Source of the DNA: Paratrimastix pyriformis | Lineage: Eukaryota > Preaxostyla > Paratrimastigidae | Direction of reading: 5' to 3' | Length of the DNA stretch: 64,000 nt | NCBI GenBank assembly: GCA_027972325.1 | Contig: JAPMOS010000102.1 | Coordinates: 1-64,000 of the forward strand | In this document: one piece after another, positions 25,101-36,006 of the stretch | Layout: the number at the start of each line of letters is the position of its first letter | How positions within the stretch are numbered: the first letter of the stretch is position 1 | Made by a program: the position numbers and the translations under genes | Notes under the pieces: generated by a model | Seen by the model: the letters and a program-made list of their open reading frames with translations, nothing else | Databases searched by the model: none | Told to the model about the DNA's origin: nothing

Positions 25101-28092
25101 CCCGCCCCTCCGGCCCCTGCCCTGCCCTTGCCCGCACCCTGTCACCCCTTGGCCTCATCAGCTCGACTGACCTGGTGTGGCATGGCGTGGGCGTGGGCGT
25201 GGGGTGTGTCTGATTGCCGGGGGTGGGGTGCCGGGGTGGGGTGGTGCCAGGCTGGGCGAGGCACCCCTTCACCAAGGGCAACCGGACCATGCTCCGCCAG
25301 CTGCTCCTCGGGGCCATCGCCAACCTCACCGCCCTCCACTCCGTCATCAGGTCCGCGGCTACCCCCCCCCCCCCCCCCCGGCATGGGACCACGACGGAAA
25401 GGCGGAGCACGGCCATGGACATGGACATGACGGACATGGGGCACGGCATGGTCGCTCACGATGGTGGGGGGGGGCGGCTGGTGGCGGGCCTGTGGTGGTG
25501 GTGGCGGTGGCGGCGGGCAGCTACGGGGCCCCTTCGGTGGCTGCTGCTGCTGCCAGGGTCGACCCGCCCACCCACACGCCCCTGGTGGCCGCCCTCCCTC
25601 CTGGTCCACCACCTGGATGGGTCTCCGCGCCCCTCGCCTGCGTGCCTGCATGCCTGCGCCTCTCTCTGATCAGGCCGTCTGGTGCGCCTGTCTGTGTTTC
25701 GGTTGGGGCTGCCGTGCCATGGGCGGTGGGGCGGCGGGGGCGCAGCTACGTGCAGGCGGCCAGCCGACTGGCCAGCTACGAGGACCGGGAGCTGAGCCTG
25801 GAGGCCTCCGAGCTGCGCTTCATGGAGAGCGCATTCAGGCTCGACCTCACCGACGGCCTCGACAGGATCACCATGGTCTTCACCAGGTCCGCCCGCCCGC
25901 CCGTTGAGGTTGATGTTGATGTTGATGATGCCGGTGGTGCTGGTGCTGGTGATGACTGGGTGATGATCTGGGTGATGATGATGATGTCTGCCTGCCTGTC
26001 TGCCTGTCTGTCCTGTCTGTCCTGTCTGTCCTGTCTGTACCGTCTGTCCTGTCTGTACCGTCTGTACCGTCTGTACCGTCTGTACCGTCTGTACCGTCTG
26101 TACCGTCTGTACCGTCTGTACCGTCTGTACCGTCTGTACCGTCTGTCCTGTCTGTACCGTCTGTACCGTCTGTACCGTCTGTACCGTCTGTACCGTCTGT
26201 ACCGTCTGTACCGTCTGTACCGTCTGTCTGTTTGTCTGCCTGTATGCCTGTATGCCTGATGTCTGCTCGACCGGATGGATGCCCGCGCCGCCCTGCTGCC
26301 CGTTCGCCCGTGTGGCCTGCCAATGTCCCGCTCGGGATTGTGGCGTGGCGCCCGGGCCCATGATGATGGCCTCTCATCATCCTCCTCGGCATCCCGCCAC
26401 CCTGGGCGGGGCGGGGGTCGGGTCTTCGGGCAGGCTCTTCGACGAGACGCTGGGCTCGCTGCTGCGCTCGGAGACTGTCCTCTTCGCCCTCTCCCTGGCC
26501 GCCCTCCTCGTCTCGTGGCGTCCGTCCCCTGCCCCCACACCCGCATGGCCTTGCATGGCCGCCTCCTCATGCCCTTGCCATCAGGCCCTGGTCAGCGCCG
26601 AGCTCACACACGTGCATGCACCCACCCGCACCCACCCGCACCCACCCGCACCCGCACGGGCACTCTTGTCCAAGACACTCTTTCGACACGTGTTCCTGTT
26701 CCGGGTGAACCTGGCCAGGGGAGCGCAGACACTCACACACCCGTGCACCCACGCACCCACTTGCACACCGGCAGTGTTCCTGTTCCGGGTGAACCTGGTC
26801 AAGGGCGAGCTCACCAAGACGGCCCTCATGCGGGCCCTCCTGCCCAGCTCGGCCTTCGGTCCGCCCCCTGCCTGCCCCTGCCCCTGCCCCTGCCCCTGCC
26901 CCGTCACCCGAACCCAAATTCGCTGTGTTCCATGAATGACGTGATGGACAACGAGCCATGAGCCCAGAGCGCCTCTCAGGCCACCCGCCCTTGCACCACA
27001 CCAAACACCCGCATGAGCCGTGCGCGCCCTTTGTCTGGGCTCCATGAGCCGGTGCATCGATGCGCCCCATTGACTGCTGTCCATGGGTGGGGTGTCCCTG
27101 CGCGGCCGCTGCCTCCTCATCCGCCACCTTCTTTCGCCTCCCCCGCCCCGGCTGCCCCCGCCTGGCTGTCTGCGTGCCCTGTTGCTGGCAGAGGCCTTCG
27201 GGCACACCTCGCTGAAGGCCCTGACCCCGGTCAACGTGGGCCGGCTGGACGAGCTGCGGGCCGCCATGCTCGACGGGCTCAACGCCACCAGGGACGCCAT
27301 CGCTGACGAGGCCCCAAATGAGGTCGGCCTCGCCCCGCCTTGCCTGCCTTGCCTGCCTTGCCTGCCCTGCCTTCCCTGGTTCCGCTTCCTCGCCTCCTGC
27401 TGCCTTGGGCTCCACGGGGCCGCCTCTCATGTCTTCCCCGCTTGCGTTCCTGGTCCTGGCCCTTGCCCTGGCCCTGGCCCTGCCTTGCAGGAGCTTGTCG
27501 ACACGTACGGGGGTGCCCTGGATGCGATGCGGGCCCTCTTCGAGGCGGAGGAGCACCTGATGAGCAAGCACAAGATGCCCCACCGCATCAACCACCACCG
27601 GGCCCACGCCATCCTCCTCGCCCAGGTCCCCACCAGCACCCTCATGGCCCCCACGCACCCTCATCATCATCACCCCGCCTCATGCACCCTCATCGCCCTC
27701 ATCATCACCACCCTCATCATCACCCTCATCATCACCCTCATCATCATCATCATCATCACCCCCATCATCATCACCGTCATCACACTCACCGTCATCACAC
27801 TCACCGTCATCACACTCACCGTCATCACTCACCGTCATCACACTCAGCGCCCGGCACTACCACCATCCTCCTAACCCACCCCACCCCACTCCGCTGACCC
27901 TTCCTCACCACCCACTCCACTCCACTCCACTCCACTCGCCAGTACGGGGGCCCCCTGGAGGACCTCCATCGGGGCCACGCGGAGGCCCTCGAGCGGCTGA
28001 CGGCCCTCCTCCGCGACCGGGCCTTCCTCACCCACGCCGCCCAGATGGACGGGCCCCTGGGGCACTTCCTCAACCGGCACGGGGTCTACTAA
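16174..28092 (+). CDS. Giant Tmc-family (TmcB/TmcC-like) membrane protein with hemerythrin-like C-terminus
   Basis: From 16343 on, 23 exons join in frame (about 1,810 residues): 16343-16563, 16614-16891, 17110-17167, 17360-17509, 17656-17809, 18146-18307, 18780-19114, 19319-19435, 19840-20935, 21420-21532, 21759-21904, 22153-22276, 22634-22835, 23043-24296, 24594-24716, 24972-25056, 25261-25350, 25746-25886, 26434-26519, 26775-26858, 27192-27322, 27491-27625, 27943-28092. A first exon from the ATG at 16174 is tentative. N-terminal membrane helices with VGLMFQ...LWPLRFMR, then TPR-like segments (YAKGMARYPDSHGLLLNYAEFL; LLQSFPTSVPLLRGYGSLLQ), then further membrane spans with extracytoplasmic loops fit the Tmc family, known from Dictyostelium and common in free-living protists, role poorly defined. 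A disordered Pro/Ala/Ser region (exon 23043-24296) sits on the cytosolic side. The last three exons resemble a hemerythrin bundle: EEHLM, HHRAH and HAAQMD, the E, HxxxH and HxxxxD iron ligands, but two other His ligands seem missing. Sensor or signalling role is inference. Confidence 0.8.
18065..18166 (+). repeat. Duplicated acceptor plus exon start in the Tmc-family gene
   Basis: TGCAGGGCGCCGGTACACGC occurs at about 18065-18084 and again at 18141-18160. The second is the acceptor and start of the exon at 18146, because only it continues in frame. The first is an extra copy inside the intron, 76 bp upstream. Confidence 0.8.
18340..18680 (+). repeat. CTGTCTGT and GTGCCCTGC satellites inside one intron
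   Basis: Two adjacent arrays: irregular TGTCTGTGCTGTCTG repeats (18340-18580) and about ten copies of the 9-mer GTGCCCTGC (18584-18675). Both lie between the Tmc-family exons 18146-18307 and 18780-19114. Confidence 0.9.
21189..21405 (+). repeat. (CTGTCTGTCTGGCCTGTG)n-type satellite inside an intron
   Basis: About ten near-identical units of CTGTCTGTCTGGCCTGTG degrade into shorter CTGTCTGGCCTGTG units before the acceptor at 21419. The unit has no AG on the sense strand. Confidence 0.9.
22274..22515 (+). repeat. (CCCTG)n satellite inside an intron
   Basis: About 240 bp of CCCTG units with one register slip near 22385. It fills most of the start of the Tmc-family intron that begins GTCCGC at 22277. 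The unit contains neither GT nor AG on the sense strand. Confidence 0.95.
26031..26228 (+). repeat. (CTGTACCGT)n satellite inside an intron
   Basis: About twenty copies of the 9-mer CTGTACCGT with a few CTGTCCTGT variants, in the Tmc-family intron 25887-26433. Confidence 0.93.
26690..26805 (+). repeat. Duplicated exon start in the Tmc-family gene
   Basis: A stretch reading VFLFRVNL occurs twice, at about 26691-26716 and 26774-26800, differing slightly at its end. The second copy starts the exon at 26775; the first lies in the preceding intron next to CACCCACCCGCA-type repeats. Confidence 0.8.
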
Positions 28093-28194
28093 AAAACCCC
28101 CAAGCAGCCCAGACCCTCACCCGGCACGGGGTCTCCGAAAGTCTACTAAACGCCTCGAAGATTCAGCGCACCCCTCGGGGTCTACTAAGCGCCT
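28078..28194 (+). repeat. Repeated copies of the gene's last codons and stop
   Basis: The Tmc-family gene ends CACGGGGTCTACTAA. Related stretches ending GTCTACTAA recur just downstream at about 28140-28149 and 28177-28187, the last two followed by a shared CGCCTCG. Only the first copy is in frame. Confidence 0.75.
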
Positions 28195-28334
28195 CGTCGG
28201 CCCCCCAAGCGGCCCTTCGCATCACCCGCTCTCTCGGCCCCCCGGTTGGGCCTTGCCGCCCACCCATCGCCAGCCAGCCTGTCTGCCTGCCGCTCGGATG
28301 TGGCAGCCGGCTGCCTGTTTTTTGTTTTTCTATA

Positions 28335-28378
<44 letters not shown>

Positions 28379-29114
28379 TCTCTGGCCCTCGGCCCGCGGA
28401 TGGGTGCCGCCGTGTTCCCTCCGTCGGTCCGCGAGGTTGGCGTGTCTGGTGTGCCCGTCTGAGTCTGATGGAGCGTGTTTCCCCGCCCTCCTCCCCGCCC
28501 TCCTCCCCGCCCTCCTCCCCGCCCTCCTCCCCGCCCTCCTCCCCGCCCTCCTCCCCGACCCGGCCTCTTCGCCATCCCCTCCCCCCCTCCCCCCCACGCG
28601 TGACGGCTGCGTCTTCTCTCTGGAGCCTGCCTGCTCGCATGGCCGGGCAGACGGGTGGTGGGGTTCCGTGGCTCCGGCCGGCTCTCCCCCGCCCCATCCC
28701 TCTCCTCCCCGCCCCATCCCTCTCCCCGATACCCTGGGCATCGCCAATGGGCTCGTCCCTCCGGCAGATTCGCATTGCTCGAACGCTCGAATAATCGTGT
28801 GCGCCGTCCCGGTTGCCTTCCTGAAAAGCGGGCGCAAAAGCGGAGAGAGCCTAACGTCACATAACATGGTCCCTCATCGGGTCTCGATGAGCCTGATCAG
28901 TACTTGACAGAGCATACCGCAAGCGAGAGTGCAAGGCGCAATCTTCCCGTTCATAATCCTTGCAATCAACTTCCACAAATTGTCCAGGAGGGACAGCTTT
29001 CAGACTCTTGGTGTCCCCTCTTTTCCCGTTACCACAAATGTGAATCACCACAAAGAGAGGCCTGCGCACGGGCACCGTCGCCAAGGCGGCCCTCCTCCCG
29101 TGTCGATCACACCC
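28093..29114. other. Intergenic region with TTG and CCCCGCCCTCCT arrays
   Basis: Contains a (TTG)n run at 28338-28376 and six or so 12-bp units CCCCGCCCTCCT at 28482-28556, then about 350 bp of ordinary lower-GC sequence upstream of the ankyrin gene. No supported gene. Confidence 0.6.
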
Positions 29115-29666
29115 ATGGCCGCCGATCCCGTCAAGGAAATTTATTTGACTTGCAAGGGTGGCGATTGGTCTCGGTTTCTGGATGCAGCCGAAAATAACCC
29201 TCAGCTGGCGGGTCTCTGCGCCCGTTTCGTGAACTCCGGATCTCGTTGGACGTTTCTCCATCAGGCAGCGTATTGGAACAACGCTCGTGCCTGCTATGAA
29301 TTGATCCGTTATGGTGCGAGTCTTCTCACCCGAGCACCCGAGGGTGGGATCCCGGCCGACGTTGCTGCCCAGAGAGGATACAACGATCTGGCCGCCGATT
29401 TGAAAGCAGCTTCTCTCTCGTCGTGCTGGGCACCTGTACCTGATCCAACGCTGATGGCAAGCTCGTCACTTTGGAGTCAAGCCAATCAAAAACCCGCAAC
29501 CCACGATATGGTTGTGGCGTACGGAGGAGGAACGGTTGATATTCCGCGTGGTGCCCGCTACTTTGCCGATAAATACGGGCGGGTCCTGGTTGGGTGGCAC
29601 GGGACCTGGAACCCTCCCTGTGGCATGGACGGCGAGCCCATGGTCACGAGGAATGGCCGGTATTGA
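29115..29666 (+). CDS. Ankyrin-repeat protein, single exon
   Basis: 183 residues from ATG in ACCCATGGCC. The same frame is open back to 28929, but the chosen Met starts the first helix of the folded part (DPVKEIYLTCKGGDWSRFL). Residues 40-95 form two ankyrin-like repeats (WTFLHQAAYWNNARACYELI and the following GGIPADVAAQRGYNDLAADL), which bind other proteins. The C-terminal 80 residues contain YGGGTVDI, RYFADKYGRVLVGWHGTW and CGMDG, a compact domain I cannot name. No signal peptide or membrane helix is visible. It is one of the few intronless genes here, and its composition is less GC-rich than its neighbours. Confidence 0.75.
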   Translation: MAADPVKEIYLTCKGGDWSRFLDAAENNPQLAGLCARFVNSGSRWTFLHQAAYWNNARACYELIRYGASLLTRAPEGGIPADVAAQRGYNDLAADLKAASLSSCWAPVPDPTLMASSSLWSQANQKPATHDMVVAYGGGTVDIPRGARYFADKYGRVLVGWHGTWNPPCGMDGEPMVTRNGRY

Positions 29667-30798
29667 CGAGCGAGCGTTTGGGTGGGAGTTGTTTTTGTTG
29701 TTCCGACACCTCCTTGAGGGGAATCCCAAAAACATCCATGCGTGTGCCTGCCGATCTTCATCTTCCGTCATCCTTCGTGTCAGTTCGCAGTTTACTCGTC
29801 CGAGACGGGGTGGGCAGCTATGGGGAAGCGGGCCACGGGGAACGTGAGGCTCCAACGAAGAGCCTCCCCCTTCTATTATGCGGGAAATTGGAATTTGCGG
29901 TCGGCCAGGGTGCCAGAATCGCTGCATGGGTGCTCGCTGTGTTGCCTTCGGTCGGGGCCCGTGATCCAGACACTTGACGGAAAGCAGGGGGACGGGGAGG
30001 GGCTGGCCCTTCGGATTTGAAAAGAGGGAAGAAAGACACCGCAAGAAATGGAGGCACAGTCCACGAGGGAAGCGCCATAGTCAAGCAGTGTCCACCAGGC
30101 CAACATACGCAAGCAGGCGGCAGCGAACAAGGGTCAGTCAACGGCAAAGCGCTCAGGCGGAAGAGCACGTCAACATCCGGAAATCAGGACCCACAAGGGG
30201 TCCGTCACATGGTGTGGATGGACAGCTCACGCTCTCACCACATCGCACAGCAGCAGCATGTGTTGCGCCAAAGGGGGTCCCCGACACAGGCAAGACAAGG
30301 GGCAATCGGAGCATATGACACAGACCAAGCGCAAGTAAAATGTCGATGACGGGCATCGACGACGGACGGGGCGGCAACGAACGGGACGGGGCGGGACGGG
30401 GCAGCGCACCAGGGACGGGACGTAGGGGCGGCACGACCAGGGCAGTCCGCACGTAACAGGGGGCACGACACCTAAAAATGCGCACACAGCCGCGCGGCCA
30501 GCACCATCTTGAGCCACCTGCGACCTGCAGAGGCCAGAAAAGGCACAGGGGGCAAGGAGGGAGAGTGGCTGGGATGTTGGTTTGCTGTCCACTATTTGCA
30601 TCCCAGTCTCTTCGATCAACCAACCACATTCTTCTACCACCAAAGCTTCATCATATTCCATTCACCCTGCCGATCTCGTTTCCCTTCTTTTTTCCACCGT
30701 CCGCGCGAAAGGCATCCAAAAATGAAGCCCGATTGCCCGGCAGTTTGGTCTTCATGACCCGAGGAGTAATTACGCACTTCCAGCTCGCTGGATCCGGA
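29667..30798. other. Intergenic region, nothing recognised
   Basis: 1.1 kb of balanced-composition sequence between the ankyrin gene and the coiled-coil/pseudokinase gene. Several short frames exist on both strands, but none shows a domain or intron pattern. I see no RNA gene. Confidence 0.4.
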
Positions 30799-33700
30799 AT
30801 GAGCGAAACACACAGCAGGTTTGCAAGCGCCATGTTTGGTTTTGCCAAAAAGAAAAAAACAACCGATAATTTGTGTGTTCTCTCGAACAGCGGCCGCCGT
30901 AAAGGCCACCATCGCCGCGGGGGGGCGTCAACACAACCGGTTGTCGCCGCGCACGAAGCACCTGTCATTGTAGAGGCCATGGTGGTTCCTGGTTTCCCTC
31001 AACAATCAGGCGCCACCCTGATTCCAACACAAAAGCAGTATCTTTTGGGAGCCACACAGGCAGGCGGCAGCCTCGAGTTTCCGGGGGAACACGAGGCCCA
31101 GCTCCTACGAGAACGTGAGGCCCAGCTCCTACGAGAACGTGAGGCCCAACTCCTACAAGAACGTGAGGCCCAGCTCAACCAGGAGCGCGAGGCCCAGCTT
31201 CTCCGGGAACGAATCGACCGGCAGCGCCAGGAACGGGCTCAAGCCGAGCGGTTGCGTGAGTTGGCCCAGCAGCTCTCTCGCCAGCGCCGCGAAGCCTCCG
31301 ATGCGCAGCGCTCTCAAGCTGAGGAGGAGGCCAGGCGCCGCCAAGCTGAGGAGGAGGCCAGACGCAAGGCCGACGAGGAGGAGGCCAAGCGCCGCCAGGC
31401 AGAGGAGGAGGCCCGGTGCCGCCAGGTCGAAGCAGAGGAAAAGGCACGGCGGACCCAGGCCGAGGCCGAGGCCAGGCGCCGCCAAGCCGAGGCCGAGGAG
31501 AAGGCGCGCAGGCTGCAGGAGGAGGAAAATACCCGGCGCCAGGAGGAGGAGAAGGCCCGCCGGGTCCAAGAGGAGGAGAAGGCACGCAGGCTCCAGGAGG
31601 AGGCGCGACGAAAAGCCGTCGCGGAGGAGGCGCAGCGGAAGGCTGCCGCAGCGGAGGAGACGAGGCGCAGGGCGGCTGCACAAGCGGAGGAGCGGCGCAG
31701 GGCGGAGGAGGAACAGGCACGCGCACGTGCGAGGGAGGACGCACGAGCCGCCCGGGATGATGCAGGCCATGTGACGCCCTCACTGGTCACCCCGCGAAGG
31801 GAGCCCCCCGCCTCCCGGATGGAGTCACTCGCCTCAGGGATGGCGCCCCCTGCCTCCCGGATCGAGTCCCTCGCATCCCCACTCGCCTCAGGGATGGCGC
31901 CCCCTGCCTCCCGGATGGCACCCCCCGCCCCAGGGATGGCACCCCCTGCCTCCCGGACGGAGCCTCCCGCCTCGGGCATGGCGCCCCCAGCCCCCCGCCG
32001 GTCCTCCGGTGGCCGCCTCGCGCCCCCAGAATCCGGATGCCGACCCGTCCTGGCCCCAGCCCCAGCCCCAGCCCCAGCCCCAGCCCCAGCCCCAGCCCAG
32101 GTCCCAGCCCCAGCCCAGGTCCCAGCCTCGGTCCCAGCCTCGGTCCCAGCACCGGTCCCCAGATCCGTGGCGGGAATTTCCCTCTCGGTGGTCGGCCGGT
32201 CCCTCTCCACGGGCGACGTCTCTCTGTCCGGGATCTGCCACATGGCCCCGGCAAGTGCTCCGATACCGGTCTCAGTCGCTGCCGCCACCCGGCTCGCCCC
32301 CAGCTGACCCCTGGGCAGGGCCCGCTCGATCACTGTCCACACGGCCGCGCCGCCGCCCCTCATCAGTGCTTCGTCCCCATCGCCAGTGCCCATGCCCATG
32401 CCCCTGCCTGCCCCTTCGTCCGGGTCCCTCCCCGTGCCCCCGTCTCCACCTGTTTCCATGCCCATGCCCATGATGCCCATGCCCATGCTCATGCCCACGG
32501 CCCCTTTGTCCACCCTCTCTGCGTCGCCACCATCAGCATCCCACCTTATGTCCAGGTCCATGCCTATGCCCATGCCCATGATGCCCATTCCCATGCCCCA
32601 GACGGGAGCGCCCGTGCCAATACCCCCTGCGCCCATCTCGTCGGCTCACGCGATGCCGCCGCCCCTGCCACGCAGCACTCACGTGTTGACGCCCGAGCCC
32701 CCTTCGCGTCCCGTCCGTCCCTCGCTGCCCTTCTTCTTGCTGCTGCTGCTGATGATGGTGGTGGTGGTGGTGATGATGATACTATGATGATGATACTGGT
32801 GGTGGTGGTGATGATGATGATGATGATGATGATTGGATGATGATGATGAGCGGATGATGATGAGCGGATGATGATGATGATGATGATGATGCTTCTCTTC
32901 CTTCCTTCTCGGCCGCATCCTGCCTGTCTTCTTCTTCACGGCATCCATCCATCTCCTGTTCCCTGGCTGGTCCCGCAGGGCGGCATCACGGATCGATTCC
33001 GGCACGACCCTCCCGGGGGCCAGCCGACCAAGCTGGGGCCTGCCCAGTACCGGGTGTACGACGAGCGCACCCGCGGCCCGGCCGTGCTGCAGGCGGTGCC
33101 CCTGGGGAACCCCCGGGTCGCCGTGCTGCATGGGCCGCACTCCCTCTTCAGCCGGCTGGTCCACGTGCACCACGCCCACCTGCTGACCGGCCTGGCCGAG
33201 CCCTTCGTGGCCTGCGTGGAGCCGGGCCAGCCTGGCCAGCTGTGCCTGGTGACGCCCTACTGCGAGGGGGGCACCCTGGACGGGCTCATCCAGGCCGGGC
33301 GGGCCGCCGACGGGGCCTTCCGGTGGAAGTGCCTCTGGGAGCTGGCCCATGCGGTGGCCTTCCTGCACGGGGCCCCCCTCAGCCACCAGGACCCGGCCAA
33401 CGAGCGGCCCATCCTGCTGACCGAGCTCACCCCGGAGACCATCTTCATGCGCCGCGACGAGCGCATGGGGGCCACCGTCTGCCTGGTGGGGGCCCTCGAC
33501 ACGGCCGTCAACTCGCTGGGCGGACCCCGCCGGCCCACCCCCGGGTTCGACGCCCCGGAGCTACTCGTCACCGGGAACAGCCCCGCCGCGGACGTGTACG
33601 CCCTGGGGTGCACCCTGTATTGCCTCTTCACCAACACCCAGGCGGCCGCCATGCGCGGGCCCCCGCCGGCCGTGGTCTTGGAGAGCGCCTTCGCCTCGAT

Positions 33701-33809
33701 GCCCCCGGGGGTGCGCCCTCTATTGGTGCGCATGTGCGATGCCAACCCGGCCACCCGGCCCACCATGGCCCAGCTCCAAAAGGCTCTCGAGACCGCTGTT
33801 GGTGGATAA
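30799..33809 (+). CDS. Coiled-coil protein with C-terminal pseudokinase
   Basis: Exons 30799-32225, 32367-32712 and 32979-33809 join in frame to 867 residues; starting at the Met in CCATGTTTGG (30832) gives 856. Residues about 95-320 are a long charged coiled coil of EREAQLLR-type and EEEARRRQAE-type repeats. Next come repeats of MAPPASR, an Ala-Pro run and a Met/Pro-rich segment, all likely disordered. The last 277 residues follow the kinase fold: LVHVHHAHLLTGL, CLVTPYCEGGTL (hinge), [23 protein letters not shown] (APE motif), SPAADVYALGCTLYCLF and MCDANPATRPTMAQL. The VAVK lysine, the HRD aspartate (here ELTPETIF) and DFG are all absent, so catalysis is unlikely. Its stop lies 138 bp before the next gene, which carries a related domain. 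Cytosolic scaffold or receptor-like pseudokinase is inference. Confidence 0.82.
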
Positions 33810-33947
33810 TATTTTCGATGCTGTTGTTTGTTTGTTGTTTTTTTTTTTTTGTGCCGTTTTTTGAGGGTTTGAAAATGTTGAAAAATGACGCTAGCTAGCC
33901 TGATCAACCGTTGATACCGTTTTTGCGCGACGACGATCTCTGAACGG

Positions 33948-35973
33948 ATGGGAAACAACGCTTCGAAAGGTCGTGAGTGGTGGTGGTTCCCTCTTGTTCC
34001 ATCTTCACTTGGCTCCGATTGAATTCTTCCTTCATTTTCCCCATTTCCCCCCCCCCCCCCGATTCGCCTAGGTTGCGATGTGGTCTCGACTGGCCTGGAT
34101 CTCGTCGAACCCATCGTTACGGTATTCGCGGGACCTTTTGCGCCGGCCGCACAGATTGTCTTCGGCCTGGCCCGGTCCATTATTTCGATCATTAAGGGAA
34201 GCTCGGAGGTTTGTGCCCCTTTTCCGGGGTCTTTCACCGCCCACTTTTCTCCATACCTTAGGCCAAAGAAGCCTTTGGGGTTCTCGGGAGTTTGGTAGTC
34301 CAGCTCCAGAATGTCATCGTCGAGCTAATGGGCAAGCCCAACATGGAGCCGGTGCCGGCCGTGGAGGGGGCCCTGAACGCGCTGAAGGACACCCTGAACA
34401 GCGCCAAGACCCTCATGGAGCAGTACAAGACGGCTAGCGGGCTGAGCTCCTTCCTGCGCCAGCACAAGACCGATCTCATCCAGGTCTGCATCGCCCCCCC
34501 CGGTGCGTTCCACACTCCTGGCGGCTCCCTCACCTCGCAGGCCGAGACGGACATCCGGCGGCAGATGGAGGTGGTGCAGTTCGCCCTGACGGCCGACATT
34601 CGCAACCAGCTCTCCGACATGCGCTCCGACATGCGCGTCCGTGCCCCCGCCCCGCCTCCCCTCGCCCTCCCTCGCCCTCCCTCGCCCTCCCTCGCCCTCC
34701 CTCGCCCTCCCTCGCCCTCCCTCGCCCTCCCTCGCCCTCCCTCGCCCTCCCTCGCCCTCCCTCGCCCTCCATCCATGGCCATGAACCAGCTTTTCGACAT
34801 GCGCGTTTGACCATGCCCCCCTCCCTCCCCAGCCCCCAGCCCCCAGCCCCCACCACAGGAGGTTCTCTTGACTGACGATCTGCGGTGTTTGCGCCCCTGG
34901 GTCCGGGTCGGTTTTGTCTGTGCCCTGCTTTCTGCCGGGTGTCTGTGCCTGCCTGTGCCTGTGCCTGTGCCTGTGCCTAGCGTGTCCTCGACGCCCTCCA
35001 GACGGCCCAGCCGGCGGGCCCGGTGGTCATCGCGGCCGATGCGAGCGCCTTCCTGGAGAAGTACTTCCCCACCTCCACCCGGATCGCCTTCCCGGCCCTG
35101 TTCCCCGCCCTGCGGACCGAGTACTCCGTCCGGTGGCGCCCCGAGTGCGAGCCGCTCCTGCGGGCGCTCATCGACACCGACGGCAACGGGGTCCGTCCAC
35201 CCCGTCACCTCAGTCATCATCATCATCATCATCATCATCCAAGCATCATCATCCAAGCATCATCATCCAAGCATCATCATCCAAGCATCATCATCACCAC
35301 CCAATCATCACCGCCCAATCATCACCGCCCAATCATCACCGCCCAATCATCACCGCCCAATCATCATCATCATCCACTCATCATCACCCACTCATCATCA
35401 TCACCCACTCATCATCATCACCCACTCATCATCATCATCCAGTCATCATCATCATCCAGTCATCATCATCATCTCATCATCATCATCTCGCTCTCATCAT
35501 CATCTCGCTCTCATCATCATCTTGCTCTCATCATCATCTTGCTCTCATCATCATCTCGCTCTCATCATCATCTCGCTCTCATCATCATCTCGCTATCATC
35601 ATCATCTCGCTATCATCATCATCTCGCTATCATCATCATCATCATCATCGTCATCTCGCTATCATCGTCATCTCGCTATCATCATCATCATCATCATCGT
35701 CATCTCGCTATCATCGTCATCTCGCTATCATCATCATCATCATCATCATCATCGTCATCTCATCTCATCTCATCTCATCTCATCTCATCTCATCTCGCTA
35801 TCATCATCATCATCTCGTATCATTCATCATCATCATCATCTCGCTATCATCATCTCATCTCGCTATCATCATCATCTCATCTCGCTATCATCATCATCTC
35901 GCTATCATCATCATCTCGCTATCATCATCTCATCTCGCTATCATCATCATCTCGCTATCATCATCATCTCGCT

Positions 35974-36006
<33 letters not shown>

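Noticed and set aside
32038-32110. Pro-Ala-Pro-Ala run as a sign of assembly error
   Set aside because: The frame stays open through it into the next exon, and such linkers recur in other genes here.
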